Shown: piece by piece, positions 9,198 to 17,634 of the stretch
How positions within the stretch are numbered: position 1 is the stretch's first letter
Layout of the letters: each line of letters opens with the position of its first letter
Origin: Massilia agilis
GTDB lineage: Bacteria; Pseudomonadota; Gammaproteobacteria; Burkholderiales; Burkholderiaceae_D
Direction of reading: 5' to 3'
NCBI RefSeq assembly: GCF_024756255.1
Contig: NZ_JANUHB010000001.1
Location: forward strand, 930,001 to 994,000
DNA length: 64,000 bases
The notes under the pieces: generated by a model
What the model was told of the DNA's origin: nothing
Seen by the model: the letters and a program-made list of their open reading frames with translations, nothing else
Database searches by the model: none
Position numbers and translations under genes: made by a program

Positions 9198-9300
9198 CGT
9201 CATCCCCGCGAAGGCGGGGATCCATGCTGAGCATGCGGCATCGCTGCCGCCAACGGCTTCGCTACGCGTTCTATGGGTCCCCGCCTTCGCGGGGACGACG
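9198..9300. repeat. CCCCGCGAAGGCGGGG inverted repeat, copy 1
   Basis: Two inward-facing units of the CGTCATCCCCGCGAAGGCGG type, each a small palindrome, about 55 bases apart. It lies between lpdA and the PspC gene. A second copy is at 16929-17028. Confidence 0.8.
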
Positions 9301-9322
9301 GGTTCGCGCGAACCCGTCGGTC

Positions 9323-9646
9323 TTATTCTTCCGGGACGAAAATCCACATCAGGATGTAGATCAGGAACCCAAAGCCGAAGGTGAGCGTGAACAGCACGAA
9401 CACCAGCCGCCACACCCACGACTCCACGCCCGAGGCCACCGCCAGGCCGCCGCACACGCCGCCTAGCCAGCGGTCGGTGCGCGAGCGGCGCAGGCTGTTG
9501 ATCTCGCCGGACAGGGTGCCGTCGCCCTTGTTCAGGTTGACGGTGGAGCTGGCCAGCACCCTGGCCTTGGCCTGCTCGAATTCCGCGTCCGACAGCGCGC
9601 CGGCCTGGTGCAGTTCGTGCAAACGTTTGATTTCATCGGAGATCAT
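9323..9646 (-). CDS. SHOCT + PspC domain membrane protein
   Basis: A 107-residue protein. Residues 1-30 (EIKRLHELHQAGALSDAEFE and on) form a SHOCT-type short helical segment. The second half, RRSRTDRWLGGVCGGLA and then WRLVFVLFTLTFGFGFLIY, is the PspC domain with one or two membrane helices. PspC proteins are linked to envelope stress, but no pspA or pspF gene is nearby. Its place between odhB and lpdA is unusual and it may simply be co-transcribed with them. Confidence 0.85.
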   Translation of the reverse strand: MISDEIKRLHELHQAGALSDAEFEQAKARVLASSTVNLNKGDGTLSGEINSLRRSRTDRWLGGVCGGLAVASGVESWVWRLVFVLFTLTFGFGFLIYILMWIFVPEE

Positions 9647-9709
9647 CAGTCGATCCTCAACAAGTCACAGTCAGCACGCGCCGCGCGGCAGGCCAGCGCG
9701 CATTCCCGA

Positions 9710-10960
9710 TTACAGGTCCAGCAGCAGGCGGGCCGGATCTTCCAGCGCTTCCTTCATCGCCACCAGGCCCAGCACGGCTTCGCGGCCGTCGATGATGCGG
9801 TGGTCGTACGACATGGCCAGGTAGTTCATCGGGCGGATCACGATCTCGCCGTTCTCGACCACGGCGCGGTCCTTGGTGGCGTGGATGCCCAGGATCGCCG
9901 ACTGCGGCGGGTTGATGATCGGGGTCGACAGCATCGAACCGAACACGCCGCCGTTCGAGATCGAGAACGTACCGCCGGTCAGGTCTTCCAGCGTCAGCTT
10001 GCCGTCCTTGGCTTTCTGGCCGAATTCACCGATCTTCTTCTCGATCTCGGCGATCGACAGCTGGTCGGCGTCACGCAGGATCGGCACCACCAGGCCACGC
10101 GGCGAACCGACGGCGATACCGATGTCGAAGTAGCCGTGGTAGATGATGTCGTTGCCATCGACCGAGGCGTTCAGGATCGGGTACTTCTTCAGCGCGGCGA
10201 CAGCGGCCTTGACGAAGAACGACATGAAGCCGAGCTTGACGCCATGCTCCTTCTCGAACTTGTCCTTGTACTTGTTACGCAGATCCATGACCGGCTTCAT
10301 GTTCACTTCGTTGAAAGTGGTCAGGATGGCGTTGGTCGATTGCGACTGCAGCAGGCGCTCGGCGATACGGGCGCGCAGGCGGCTCATCGGCACGCGCTCT
10401 TCCGGACGGTCGCCCAGGTTCACACTTGGGGCGGCCACTTGCTGCAGGGCCGGTTTGGCGGCTTGCGGTGCCAGCGGAGCCGGTGCGGCCGGCTTGGCGG
10501 CCACGGCGGCCAGGGCGTCGCCCTTGGTCACGCGGCCATCGCGGCCGGTGCCGGCCACTTGCGCTGCGCTCATCGCGTTGTCAGCCAGGATCTTGGCGGC
10601 GGCCGGCATGGCCACGCCGGCTTTCGAACCGCCGGTTTCGGCGGCGGCCGGGGCAGCTGCTGCCGGGGCTGCCGCGACCGGGGCGGCCGACACTTGCAGC
10701 GGGCTGGTCTGGGCCGAGGCTTCGGTGTCGATGATGGCGATCACTTCGCCCGACACGACGGTCGAGCCGTCGCCCTTGATGATCTGGGTGATCACGCCGG
10801 CGCCAGGCGCGGGAAGCTCGAGGACCACCTTGTCGGTTTCGATGTCGATCAGGTTTTCATCGCGCGAGACGGCCTCGCCGGTTTTCTTGTGCCAGGACAG
10901 CAGGGTCGCTTCAGCAACCGATTCCGACAGTTGGGGGACCTTGACTTCGATTTGTGCCAT
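9710..10960 (-). CDS. odhB: 2-oxoglutarate dehydrogenase E2, dihydrolipoyl succinyltransferase
   Basis: A 416-residue E2. An N-terminal lipoyl domain carries the lipoylated lysine in [15 protein letters not shown] (DK at about residue 43). An Ala/Pro-rich linker, an E3-binding domain ([20 protein letters not shown]), a second linker, and a catalytic domain ending with [12 protein letters not shown] (active-site His) follow. It transfers succinyl groups to CoA. It is directly downstream of odhA with an 85-base gap. Confidence 0.96.
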   Translation of the reverse strand: MAQIEVKVPQLSESVAEATLLSWHKKTGEAVSRDENLIDIETDKVVLELPAPGAGVITQIIKGDGSTVVSGEVIAIIDTEASAQTSPLQVSAAPVAAAPAAAAPAAAETGGSKAGVAMPAAAKILADNAMSAAQVAGTGRDGRVTKGDALAAVAAKPAAPAPLAPQAAKPALQQVAAPSVNLGDRPEERVPMSRLRARIAERLLQSQSTNAILTTFNEVNMKPVMDLRNKYKDKFEKEHGVKLGFMSFFVKAAVAALKKYPILNASVDGNDIIYHGYFDIGIAVGSPRGLVVPILRDADQLSIAEIEKKIGEFGQKAKDGKLTLEDLTGGTFSISNGGVFGSMLSTPIINPPQSAILGIHATKDRAVVENGEIVIRPMNYLAMSYDHRIIDGREAVLGLVAMKEALEDPARLLLDL

Positions 10961-11045
10961 TTAAAAACTCCGTAAATTATTCTGTGCGCACGTCGCGCTG
11001 TTCAGTGTGCAGGCGCCGCGCGGGTAGCGCGGCGCTCTCGTGGCC

Positions 11046-13901
11046 TTACTTGGTCAGCACGAAACCCTTGATCTTCGCGAACGCGGTTTCCAGCAGTTCC
11101 TTCTGCTGCGCGACGTGCTTGTCGCTGTAGCCGACGGCCGGTGCAGCCGACGCCGGACGGCCGGCATACGACAGGCGCTGGCCCGACTCCATGTTCTCGA
11201 AGATGTTGTGCTGGATCTGGAACCACGGACCCTGGTTCTGCGGCTCGTCCTGTGCCCACACCACCTCGGTCGCGTTCGGGAACTTCTTCAGTTCGGCGGC
11301 AAACGACTTGTGCGGGAACGGGTACATCTGCTCGACACGGATGATGGCCACGTCGGTGGCGCCGCGGGTCTTGCGGGTGTTGACCAGGTCGTAGTAGACC
11401 TTGCCCGAGCAGGCGATCACGCGCTTGACCTTGCCCGCTTCGATCTTCTCGTCCACTTCGCCGATCACGGTCTGGAACGCGCCCTTGGCCAGGTCGGTCA
11501 GCGGCGAGCCGGCGTCCTTGTTACGCAGCAGCGATTTCGGCGTGAAGATCACCAGCGGTTTGCGGAACTGGCGCACCATCTGGCGGCGCAGCAGGTGGAA
11601 GATCTGCGCGGCGGTGGTCGGCTGCACCACTTGCATGTTGTTGTCGGCGCACAGCTGCAGGAAGCGCTCGATGCGGGCCGACGAGTGCTCCGGACCCTGG
11701 CCTTCGTAGCCGTGCGGGAGCATCATCACCAGGCCCGACGCGCGGCCCCACTTCACTTCGCCCGAGGCGATGAACTGGTCGATGACCACTTGCGCGCCGT
11801 TGGCGAAGTCGCCGAACTGGGCTTCCCAGATGGTCAGGGTGTTCGGCTCGGCGGTCGAGTAGCCGTATTCGAAGCCCAGCACCGCTTCTTCCGACAGCAC
11901 GGAGTCGATGACGGTGAACGGCGCCTGGCTGTCCGACACGTTCTGCAGCGGCACGTAGGTGCCGGCATCCCACTTCTCGCGGTTCTGGTCGTGCAGCACG
12001 GCGTGGCGGTGCACGAAGGTGCCGCGGCCGGCGTCCTGGCCCGACAAGCGGATCGGGTAGCCCGACGCCAGCAGGGTGGCGTACGCCAGGTGCTCGCCCA
12101 TGCCCCAGTCCAGGTTCATTTCGCCGCGGCCCATGGTGGCGCGGTCGGCCAGCACTTTTTCGACCAGCGAGTGCAGCTTGAAGCCTTCCGGCACGGTGGT
12201 GATCTTCTGCGCCAGGCGCTTCAGTTCGGTCTGCGGCACGGCGGTGTCGGCAGCGTCGGTCCACTTCTTGCCCAGGAACGGCGCCCAATCGACGGCGTAC
12301 TTGTTCTTGAAGTCGGTCAGCACCGGATCCACCGTGTGCTTGCCGGCGTCCATCGCGGCGCGGTAGCCGGCGACCATCTGGTCGGCGATGTCGGCGGCCA
12401 TGGTGCCTTGCGTTGCCAGCTTGTCGGCGTACAGCTTGCGGGTGCCCGGGTGCTTGCCGATTTTCTTGTACATCAGCGGCTGGGTCAGGGCCGGGGTGTC
12501 CTGCTCGTTGTGGCCCAGCTTGCGGTAGCAGACGATGTCCACCACCACGTCCTTGCCGAATTCGGTACGGTAGTCCATCGCGATTTGCGAGGCCAGCACC
12601 ACGGCTTCCGGATCGTCGGCGTTCACGTGGAACACCGGCGCTTCGATCATCTTGACCACGTCGGTGCAGTACACGGTCGAGCGGGTGTCGCGCGGGTCGG
12701 AGGTGGTGAAGCCGATCTGGTTGTTGATCACCAGGTGGACCGTGCCGCCAGTGCCGTAGCCGCGGGTCTGGGCCAGGTTCAGGGTCTCCATGACCACGCC
12801 CTGGCCGGCGAATGCGGCGTCGCCGTGCACCAGGATCGGCAGCACTTGCTTGCCTTCCGGGTCGCCGCGGCGGTCCATGCGCGCCTTGACCGAGCCTTCC
12901 ACCACCGGGTTGACGATCTCCAGGTGCGACGGGTTGAACGCCAGCGACAGGTGCACCGGGCCGCCGGTGGTCGAGATGTCGCTCGAGAAGCCCTGGTGGT
13001 ATTTCACGTCGCCCGACGGCAGGTCGTCGGCGTGCTTGCCTTCGAATTCTTCGAACAGGTCGGCCGGCGACTTGCCCAGGGTGTTGACCAGCACGTTCAG
13101 GCGGCCGCGGTGGGCCATGCCGATCACGATCTCCTGGATGCCTTTCTCACCGGCGCGCTGGATCACTTCGTCCATCGACGCGATGAACGATTCGCCGCCT
13201 TCCAGCGAGAAGCGCTTGGCGCCGACGTAGCGGGTGTGCAGGTAGCGCTCCAGGCCTTCGGCCGCGGTCAGGCGCTCGAGGATGTGCTTTTTCTTTTCGG
13301 CGGTGAAGGTCGGGGTCGAGCGGATCGACTCGAGCTTCTCTTGCAGCCAGCGCTTTTCGGTCGGGTCGGTCACGAACATGAACTCGGCACCGATCGAGCG
13401 GCAGTAGGTGTCACGCAGCATGTTCAGCAGGTCGCGCAGGGACGCGTTCTCCACGCCGAAGTAGGTATTGCTGATGTTGAACACCGTGTCGAGGTCGGCT
13501 TCGGTGAAGCCGTAGAACGACGGGTCGAGTTCGGGGAGGGCCGGACGCTCGGTGCGCTGCAGCGGGTCCAGGTTGGCCCAGCGCAGGCCCAGGTTGCGGT
13601 AGGCGGCGATCAGCTGGGTGACGGCGACGCTCTTGCGTGCCAGTTCCGGGTCGGCGCCGGCGGTAACGGTGCGGATCGGGCCGTGCTTGGCGCGTTCTGC
13701 GAAGGAGGCAATCACGGAGGAGTGCACGACGTCGGGCTTGCTGCTGCCATCGACGGCCGGCACGTGCTGCATGGCGTCGAAATAGGAGCGCCAATTGTCC
13801 GGGACGGAGCCTGGGTTGTTCAGGTAGGCTTCGTACAACTCTTCCACGTAAGGCGCGTTACCGCCAAACAGGTAGGAGTTGCCTTCATATTGCTTCATCA
13901 T
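11046..13901 (-). CDS. sucA: 2-oxoglutarate dehydrogenase E1
   Basis: A 951-residue thiamine-diphosphate enzyme of the usual OGDH E1 length. The N-terminal YLFGGNAPYVEELYEAYLNN segment is the E2-binding region; the body has IGMAHRGRLNVLVNTLGKSP, GDAAFAGQGVVMETLNLAQT (ThDP/Mg site) and a C-terminal transketolase-like half with PHGYEGQGPEHSSAR. It decarboxylates 2-oxoglutarate and passes succinyl to the E2 lipoyl group. It is the first gene of the operon; its promoter must lie in 13902-14228. Confidence 0.97.
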   Translation of the reverse strand: MMKQYEGNSYLFGGNAPYVEELYEAYLNNPGSVPDNWRSYFDAMQHVPAVDGSSKPDVVHSSVIASFAERAKHGPIRTVTAGADPELARKSVAVTQLIAAYRNLGLRWANLDPLQRTERPALPELDPSFYGFTEADLDTVFNISNTYFGVENASLRDLLNMLRDTYCRSIGAEFMFVTDPTEKRWLQEKLESIRSTPTFTAEKKKHILERLTAAEGLERYLHTRYVGAKRFSLEGGESFIASMDEVIQRAGEKGIQEIVIGMAHRGRLNVLVNTLGKSPADLFEEFEGKHADDLPSGDVKYHQGFSSDISTTGGPVHLSLAFNPSHLEIVNPVVEGSVKARMDRRGDPEGKQVLPILVHGDAAFAGQGVVMETLNLAQTRGYGTGGTVHLVINNQIGFTTSDPRDTRSTVYCTDVVKMIEAPVFHVNADDPEAVVLASQIAMDYRTEFGKDVVVDIVCYRKLGHNEQDTPALTQPLMYKKIGKHPGTRKLYADKLATQGTMAADIADQMVAGYRAAMDAGKHTVDPVLTDFKNKYAVDWAPFLGKKWTDAADTAVPQTELKRLAQKITTVPEGFKLHSLVEKVLADRATMGRGEMNLDWGMGEHLAYATLLASGYPIRLSGQDAGRGTFVHRHAVLHDQNREKWDAGTYVPLQNVSDSQAPFTVIDSVLSEEAVLGFEYGYSTAEPNTLTIWEAQFGDFANGAQVVIDQFIASGEVKWGRASGLVMMLPHGYEGQGPEHSSARIERFLQLCADNNMQVVQPTTAAQIFHLLRRQMVRQFRKPLVIFTPKSLLRNKDAGSPLTDLAKGAFQTVIGEVDEKIEAGKVKRVIACSGKVYYDLVNTRKTRGATDVAIIRVEQMYPFPHKSFAAELKKFPNATEVVWAQDEPQNQGPWFQIQHNIFENMESGQRLSYAGRPASAAPAVGYSDKHVAQQKELLETAFAKIKGFVLTK

Positions 13902-14228
13902 TCTTGCTCACCTTTCTTCGCGTTTCGCGATTGTGGCGGGTTAATCTAACCTTCCGCGACACGGCCTGACCGGTTAGCGGATCGCACTTACTAGACATCA
14001 AGTTGTGGGGAAGGACTAAAAGCGACAGAATTCGTTGCTTGGGAAAGCCGCTCAGAATAGCACGCAACATTGTAACGCAACATCCCGACCAGCGGAAAAA
14101 CGGCAATCTTTTGGCGGTTTTGCTACGCGGCCGTATTTTGTTCGGATCGCCAGATTGCCGTAACGGCAACTACCCGAGGGCAAGCGTTGCCATTACACTC
14201 AGGGTTTTGACGCCCCGGATACCATATC
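13902..14228. other. Divergent intergenic region, sucA / sensor kinase
   Basis: About 327 bases between two divergent genes, visibly less GC-rich than the flanking coding sequence. It must carry the promoters of both sucA (left) and the histidine kinase gene (right). I see no convincing small gene, riboswitch or long palindrome. Confidence 0.5.
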
Positions 14229-15761
14229 TTGCGCATTTCGATCGGCCACCGGCTGTTTGCCTCCGTCCTGCTCGCGATCCTTGCGGTCGCGGTGGCCGGC
14301 ATTGCCCTGATGCGGCATAACGTGATGCGCAGCTTCTCCGAGTACGCGGTCAATATCGAACTGGACCGGCTGGAGGAATTGTCGCACGACCTGGGCGCGC
14401 GCCGTGGGAGCCGGGGCGGCTGGGACTTCGTTCCGCGCGACCCAGGTGCCCGGCGGCGCTGGATCGGCGACCAACTGCGGCGCCTCGAGCTGGGCCGCTA
14501 CCAGCCGGCACAGCCCCGGCCGGTGCAGATGCCCGCGCCACCGCCGGCGCCGGCGGCGCTTGCCATCGCCGGCGCGGCGCCTGCGGTCCTGCCACCCTTG
14601 CCACCTCCCCCGGCGCCACCGGCACCACCGGCGCCGCCCGCACCCCATGCGCCGCCGGCCGACGTGGACCAGCTCGGCCTGCCCGATCGCGTCACGCTGC
14701 TCGACGCATCCGGCGCCTACCTGGCCGGCCGGGTGCCGGGGGCGGAGCCGGCGGCCCAGCGCCCGGTGCTGGCCGACGGCAGGACGGTCGGTTACCTGCG
14801 CGTGGCGCGCGTGCTGCGCCCGGGCGACGCGCTGGCCGCCGCCTTCCTCGACCAATTGCGTTCGAGCCTGGTCGCGATCGCCGCGGCCAGCGTCGCGCTC
14901 TCCGCGCTGGCCGCCGTGCTGCTCGCGGCGCACTTTCGCAAGCCGATCCGGCGCCTGGCGGCCGGCGCACAGCAGCTGGCCGAGGGCCGCTTCGACACGC
15001 GCCTGGCGGCCGACCGCAGCGACGAACTGGGCGAACTGGCGCACAGCTTCAACCAGCTCGCGCAGCGGCTGGAAGCGATGGAGGCTTCGCGCCGGCAGTG
15101 GGTGGCTGACACCTCGCACGAACTGCGCACGCCGCTGGCGGTCCTGCGCGCCCAGCTCGAGGCGATCGAGGACGGGGTGCGCGTGGCCGATGCGCAGACC
15201 GTGGCCGCGATGCTGCGCCAGGTGCTGGCCCTGAACAAGCTGATCGACCAGCTGTACGCGCTGGCACGCGCCGACGTCGGCGCCCTCGACGTGCAGCGCC
15301 AGCCGCTCGACCTGTGGGCGCTGGCCTGCGACAGCGCCGAAGCGTTCCGCGCGCGGCTGGAAGCGGCCGGGCTGGCCCTCGCCATCGGCCCGGCGCCCGG
15401 CTCCGCGTTGGTATCGGGTGACCCCGACCGGCTGCGCCAGGTCTTCGGCAATTTGCTGGAAAACGCGCTGCGCTACACCGCAAGCGGCGGGCGGGTGCAG
15501 CTCAACGCGCGGCGCGCTGACGGCAAACTGGTGATCACCATCGAAGACACTGCGCCCGGCGTGCCGGACGAAGCGCTGGCGCGGCTGGGCGAGCGCTTCT
15601 ACCGCGTGGACGCTTCGCGCAGCCGCGCGCAAGGCGGCGCGGGCCTGGGCCTGGCGCTGTGCCAGCGCATCCTGCAGGCGCATGGCGCCACCCTCGCCTT
15701 CGATCATTCGCCGCTGGGCGGCCTGCGCGCCACCCTCGGCTTTTCGCTGGAGGGCGCATGA
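14229..15761 (+). CDS. Sensor histidine kinase, BaeS-like, with proline-rich periplasmic loop
   Basis: A 510-residue inner-membrane kinase read from TTG at 14229 (MRISIGHRLFASVLLAILAV gives the first membrane helix; no better ATG keeps this helix). The periplasmic part contains an unusual Pro/Ala tract at about residues 95-145 (runs such as LPPPPAPPAPPAPPAP). A second membrane helix near 215-235, a HAMP domain (FRKPIRRLAAGAQQLAEGRF), the H-box WVADTSHELRTPLAVLRAQL, the N-box NLLENALRYTASGG and the G boxes (EDTAPGVP, GGAGLGLALCQ) follow. The stop overlaps the response-regulator start as ATGA, so they are translationally coupled. Confidence 0.92.
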   Translation: MRISIGHRLFASVLLAILAVAVAGIALMRHNVMRSFSEYAVNIELDRLEELSHDLGARRGSRGGWDFVPRDPGARRRWIGDQLRRLELGRYQPAQPRPVQMPAPPPAPAALAIAGAAPAVLPPLPPPPAPPAPPAPPAPHAPPADVDQLGLPDRVTLLDASGAYLAGRVPGAEPAAQRPVLADGRTVGYLRVARVLRPGDALAAAFLDQLRSSLVAIAAASVALSALAAVLLAAHFRKPIRRLAAGAQQLAEGRFDTRLAADRSDELGELAHSFNQLAQRLEAMEASRRQWVADTSHELRTPLAVLRAQLEAIEDGVRVADAQTVAAMLRQVLALNKLIDQLYALARADVGALDVQRQPLDLWALACDSAEAFRARLEAAGLALAIGPAPGSALVSGDPDRLRQVFGNLLENALRYTASGGRVQLNARRADGKLVITIEDTAPGVPDEALARLGERFYRVDASRSRAQGGAGLGLALCQRILQAHGATLAFDHSPLGGLRATLGFSLEGA

Positions 15762-16420
15762 AGCAGGAGCTGTTCATCGTCGAGGACGAGCCGGAGCTGG
15801 CGGCGCTGGTGGCCGATTACGCGCGCGCGGCCGGATTTGCGCCGATGGTGTTTGATGATGGCGCGGCGGCGCTGGACGCCTTGCGCAGCGCCGCACCTGC
15901 GCTGGTCGTGCTCGACCTGATGCTGCCCGGGCTGGACGGGCTGTCGCTGTGCCGCTCGCTGCGCGAATTTTCCGACGTGCCGGTGGTGATGGTGACCGCG
16001 CGGGTCGAGGAGATCGACCGCCTGCTGGGCCTGGAGGCCGGGGCGGACGACTACTTGTGCAAGCCCTTCAGCCCGCGCGAGCTCATGGCCCGCATCAAGG
16101 CCATCCTGCGCCGTTGCGGCGGCGCGCCCGGCCAGCGCGCCGTCGAAATCGACGAGGCATCGCGCCGCATTGCCATCCACGGCAAAGCGCTCGACCTGAC
16201 GCCCAGCGAATATGCGCTGCTGGCCGTGCTGGCGCGCCGGCCTGGCCAGGTGTTCTCGCGCGCGCAGTTGCTCGACCTGGCCTTTGGCGACAGCATGGAC
16301 GTGACCGACCGCGCCATCGACAGCCACGTCAAGAACCTGCGCCGCAAGATCGATGCGGCAGCGCCGGGCCTGGAGCCGATCCATTCGATCTACGGGCTGG
16401 GCTACCGCTTCGATCTGTAG
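15758..16420 (+). CDS. OmpR-family response regulator, BaeR-like
   Basis: A 220-residue two-domain regulator. Receiver: IVEDEPELAALV acidic pair, phospho-acceptor Asp in LVVLDLMLPGLDGLS, TAR in VVMVTARVEE and Lys in DDYLCKPFSPREL. A C-terminal winged helix ends with RAIDSHVKNLRRKID and SIYGLGYRFDL. The start ATG overlaps the kinase stop. The next gene, 80 bases downstream, encodes a proline-rich exported protein and is a natural candidate target. Confidence 0.94.
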   Translation: MKQELFIVEDEPELAALVADYARAAGFAPMVFDDGAAALDALRSAAPALVVLDLMLPGLDGLSLCRSLREFSDVPVVMVTARVEEIDRLLGLEAGADDYLCKPFSPRELMARIKAILRRCGGAPGQRAVEIDEASRRIAIHGKALDLTPSEYALLAVLARRPGQVFSRAQLLDLAFGDSMDVTDRAIDSHVKNLRRKIDAAAPGLEPIHSIYGLGYRFDL

Positions 16421-16500
16421 CGGCCTTCATTTTTTCTCCACATTTGGGCGGCAAGATGCTTTTCAACGGCGCCCCGCGCCCAGTCCCAGAGGAGAAAAGC

Positions 16501-16908
16501 ATGAAGAAGACCGCATCCGTCGTTTTGTTCGCCCTGTTGTGCGCCGCGGCTGGCGCCAGCTCGGCCACCGTCCATGTGGAATGCAAGCAGGCGCACGGCA
16601 AGTGCGTGCCGCCGGCCCCGCCGGTACCCCCTGCTCCGCCGGCCCCGCCGGTCCCGCCGCCACCGCCCGGGGGCTTTGCGTTTGCACCGCCCCCGATGCC
16701 AGGGATGCCGCCGGTGCCGGCCATCCCGGCGCCCCCGCCCCCGCCACCGGTGCCCGACGTGCCGGCCGGTGCCCACGCCGCCTGCGCCGGCAAGGCCGAG
16801 GGAAGCGATGTCACCTACAACATCAAGAAGGGCGAGTACATGCGCGGCGTGTGCGAAAAGGAGGATGGGAAAATGGTGTTCCAGCTGCGGATGTACCACA
16901 TGGATTGA
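16501..16908 (+). CDS. Exported proline-rich protein
   Basis: A 135-residue protein with a clear signal peptide (MKKTASVVLFALLCAAAGAS, cleavage around SSA). The middle (about residues 38-92) is almost entirely Pro with Ala, Val and Gly. The C-terminus has a short folded segment with cysteines, CAGKAEGSDVTYNIKKGEY then VCEKEDGKMVFQL. A GGAG lies just before the start. It follows a two-component pair whose sensor also has a Pro/Ala-rich periplasmic tract, so a shared envelope role is plausible but unproven. No named family is recognised. Confidence 0.75.
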   Translation: MKKTASVVLFALLCAAAGASSATVHVECKQAHGKCVPPAPPVPPAPPAPPVPPPPPGGFAFAPPPMPGMPPVPAIPAPPPPPPVPDVPAGAHAACAGKAEGSDVTYNIKKGEYMRGVCEKEDGKMVFQLRMYHMD

Positions 16909-16928
16909 GCCCCTCACGAACCTCGGCA

Positions 16929-17028
16929 CGTCGTCCCCGCGAAGGCGGGGACCCATGCACAGTATCCGTAGTCCGCGCGGTGGGCCGGCACACTCAGCAT
17001 GGGTCCCCGCCTGCGCGGGAACGACGGA
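16929..17028. repeat. CCCCGCGAAGGCGGGG inverted repeat, copy 2
   Basis: Two facing units (CGTCGTCCCCGCGAAGGCGG on the left, a matching GGTCCCCGCCTGCGCGGGAA on the right) with about 45 bases between them. Same family as 9198-9300. Confidence 0.8.
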
Positions 17029-17080
17029 CGGGGGGCGGCAAGTGATCGACATCCGCATCTAGATCATTTATTCTAGCCCC

Positions 17081-17467
17081 ATGCCGAAATCCCCTGCTCC
17101 ACCCAAGCCGACCCCATCCGAACTGGAAATGCTGCGCCTGCTGTGGCAGCTCGGCCCGTCCACCGCGCGCCAGGTGCACGAAGCGGCCCTGGCCGCCCGT
17201 CCGGACATGCCCTATGCGAACGTGCTGCGCCTGCTGCAGGTGATGCACACCAAGGGCCTGCTGGCGCGCGACGAGAGCCAGCGCGCGCACGTGTACGCGC
17301 CCGCGCAGCCGCAGGAATCGATGCAGACCAGCCTGGTCAAGGAACTGATCAACAAGGCGTTTTCCGGCTCCGGCAAGGAGCTGGTGCTGGCCGCCCTGCG
17401 CGGGCACGTGAGCCAGAAGGAGCGCGACGAGATCCAGGCGATCCTCAACGGCGACAAGCACCAATGA
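17081..17467 (+). CDS. BlaI/MecI/CopY-type transcriptional regulator
   Basis: A 128-residue winged-helix protein. The helix-turn-helix region PTPSELEMLRLLWQLGPSTA followed by YANVLRLLQVMHTKGLLARD is the penicillinase-repressor pattern, and the C-terminal half (LVKELINKAFSGSGKELVLA) is the dimerisation segment. In classical systems it is cut or released by a BlaR1 membrane peptidase, but no M56 peptidase gene is adjacent. The stop overlaps the next small gene as ATGA. Confidence 0.9.
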   Translation: MPKSPAPPKPTPSELEMLRLLWQLGPSTARQVHEAALAARPDMPYANVLRLLQVMHTKGLLARDESQRAHVYAPAQPQESMQTSLVKELINKAFSGSGKELVLAALRGHVSQKERDEIQAILNGDKHQ

Positions 17468-17634
17468 CACCGCCCGTCGAACCCGAACTGGAAGACTGCT
17501 GTCGCAGCGGCTGCTGCCCGTGCGTGTTCGACCTGTACGCCGAAGCGCTCGAACGCTACGAAACCTGGTGCGCGGCCCAGGCGGGCAAGCCAAGCTCAGT
17601 ACAGGCTGCCGACACCGAGCAGGAACACGTCTGA
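17464..17634 (+). CDS. Small cysteine-rich protein, oxidoreductase-like domain
   Basis: A 56-residue protein too short for most gene finders, starting at the ATG that overlaps the BlaI stop. It contains ELEDCCRSGCCPCVFDLYAEALERYETW, that is the CCxSGCxxCVxDxY signature of the oxidoreductase-like N-terminal family (PF09791 as I recall it). The cysteines suggest metal or cluster binding. Its last 39 bases overlap the convergent barrel gene. Confidence 0.8.
   Translation: MTPPVEPELEDCCRSGCCPCVFDLYAEALERYETWCAAQAGKPSSVQAADTEQEHV

Noticed and set aside
9198..9300. Possible CRISPR-like repeats
   Set aside because: Only two facing palindromic units, no regular spacers, no cas genes anywhere in the window.
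11040..13949. Very long plus-strand open frame opposite sucA
   Set aside because: It is the GC-driven mirror of a complete, well-conserved E1 gene; its translation has no domain logic and is rich in His, Arg, Val and Gln.
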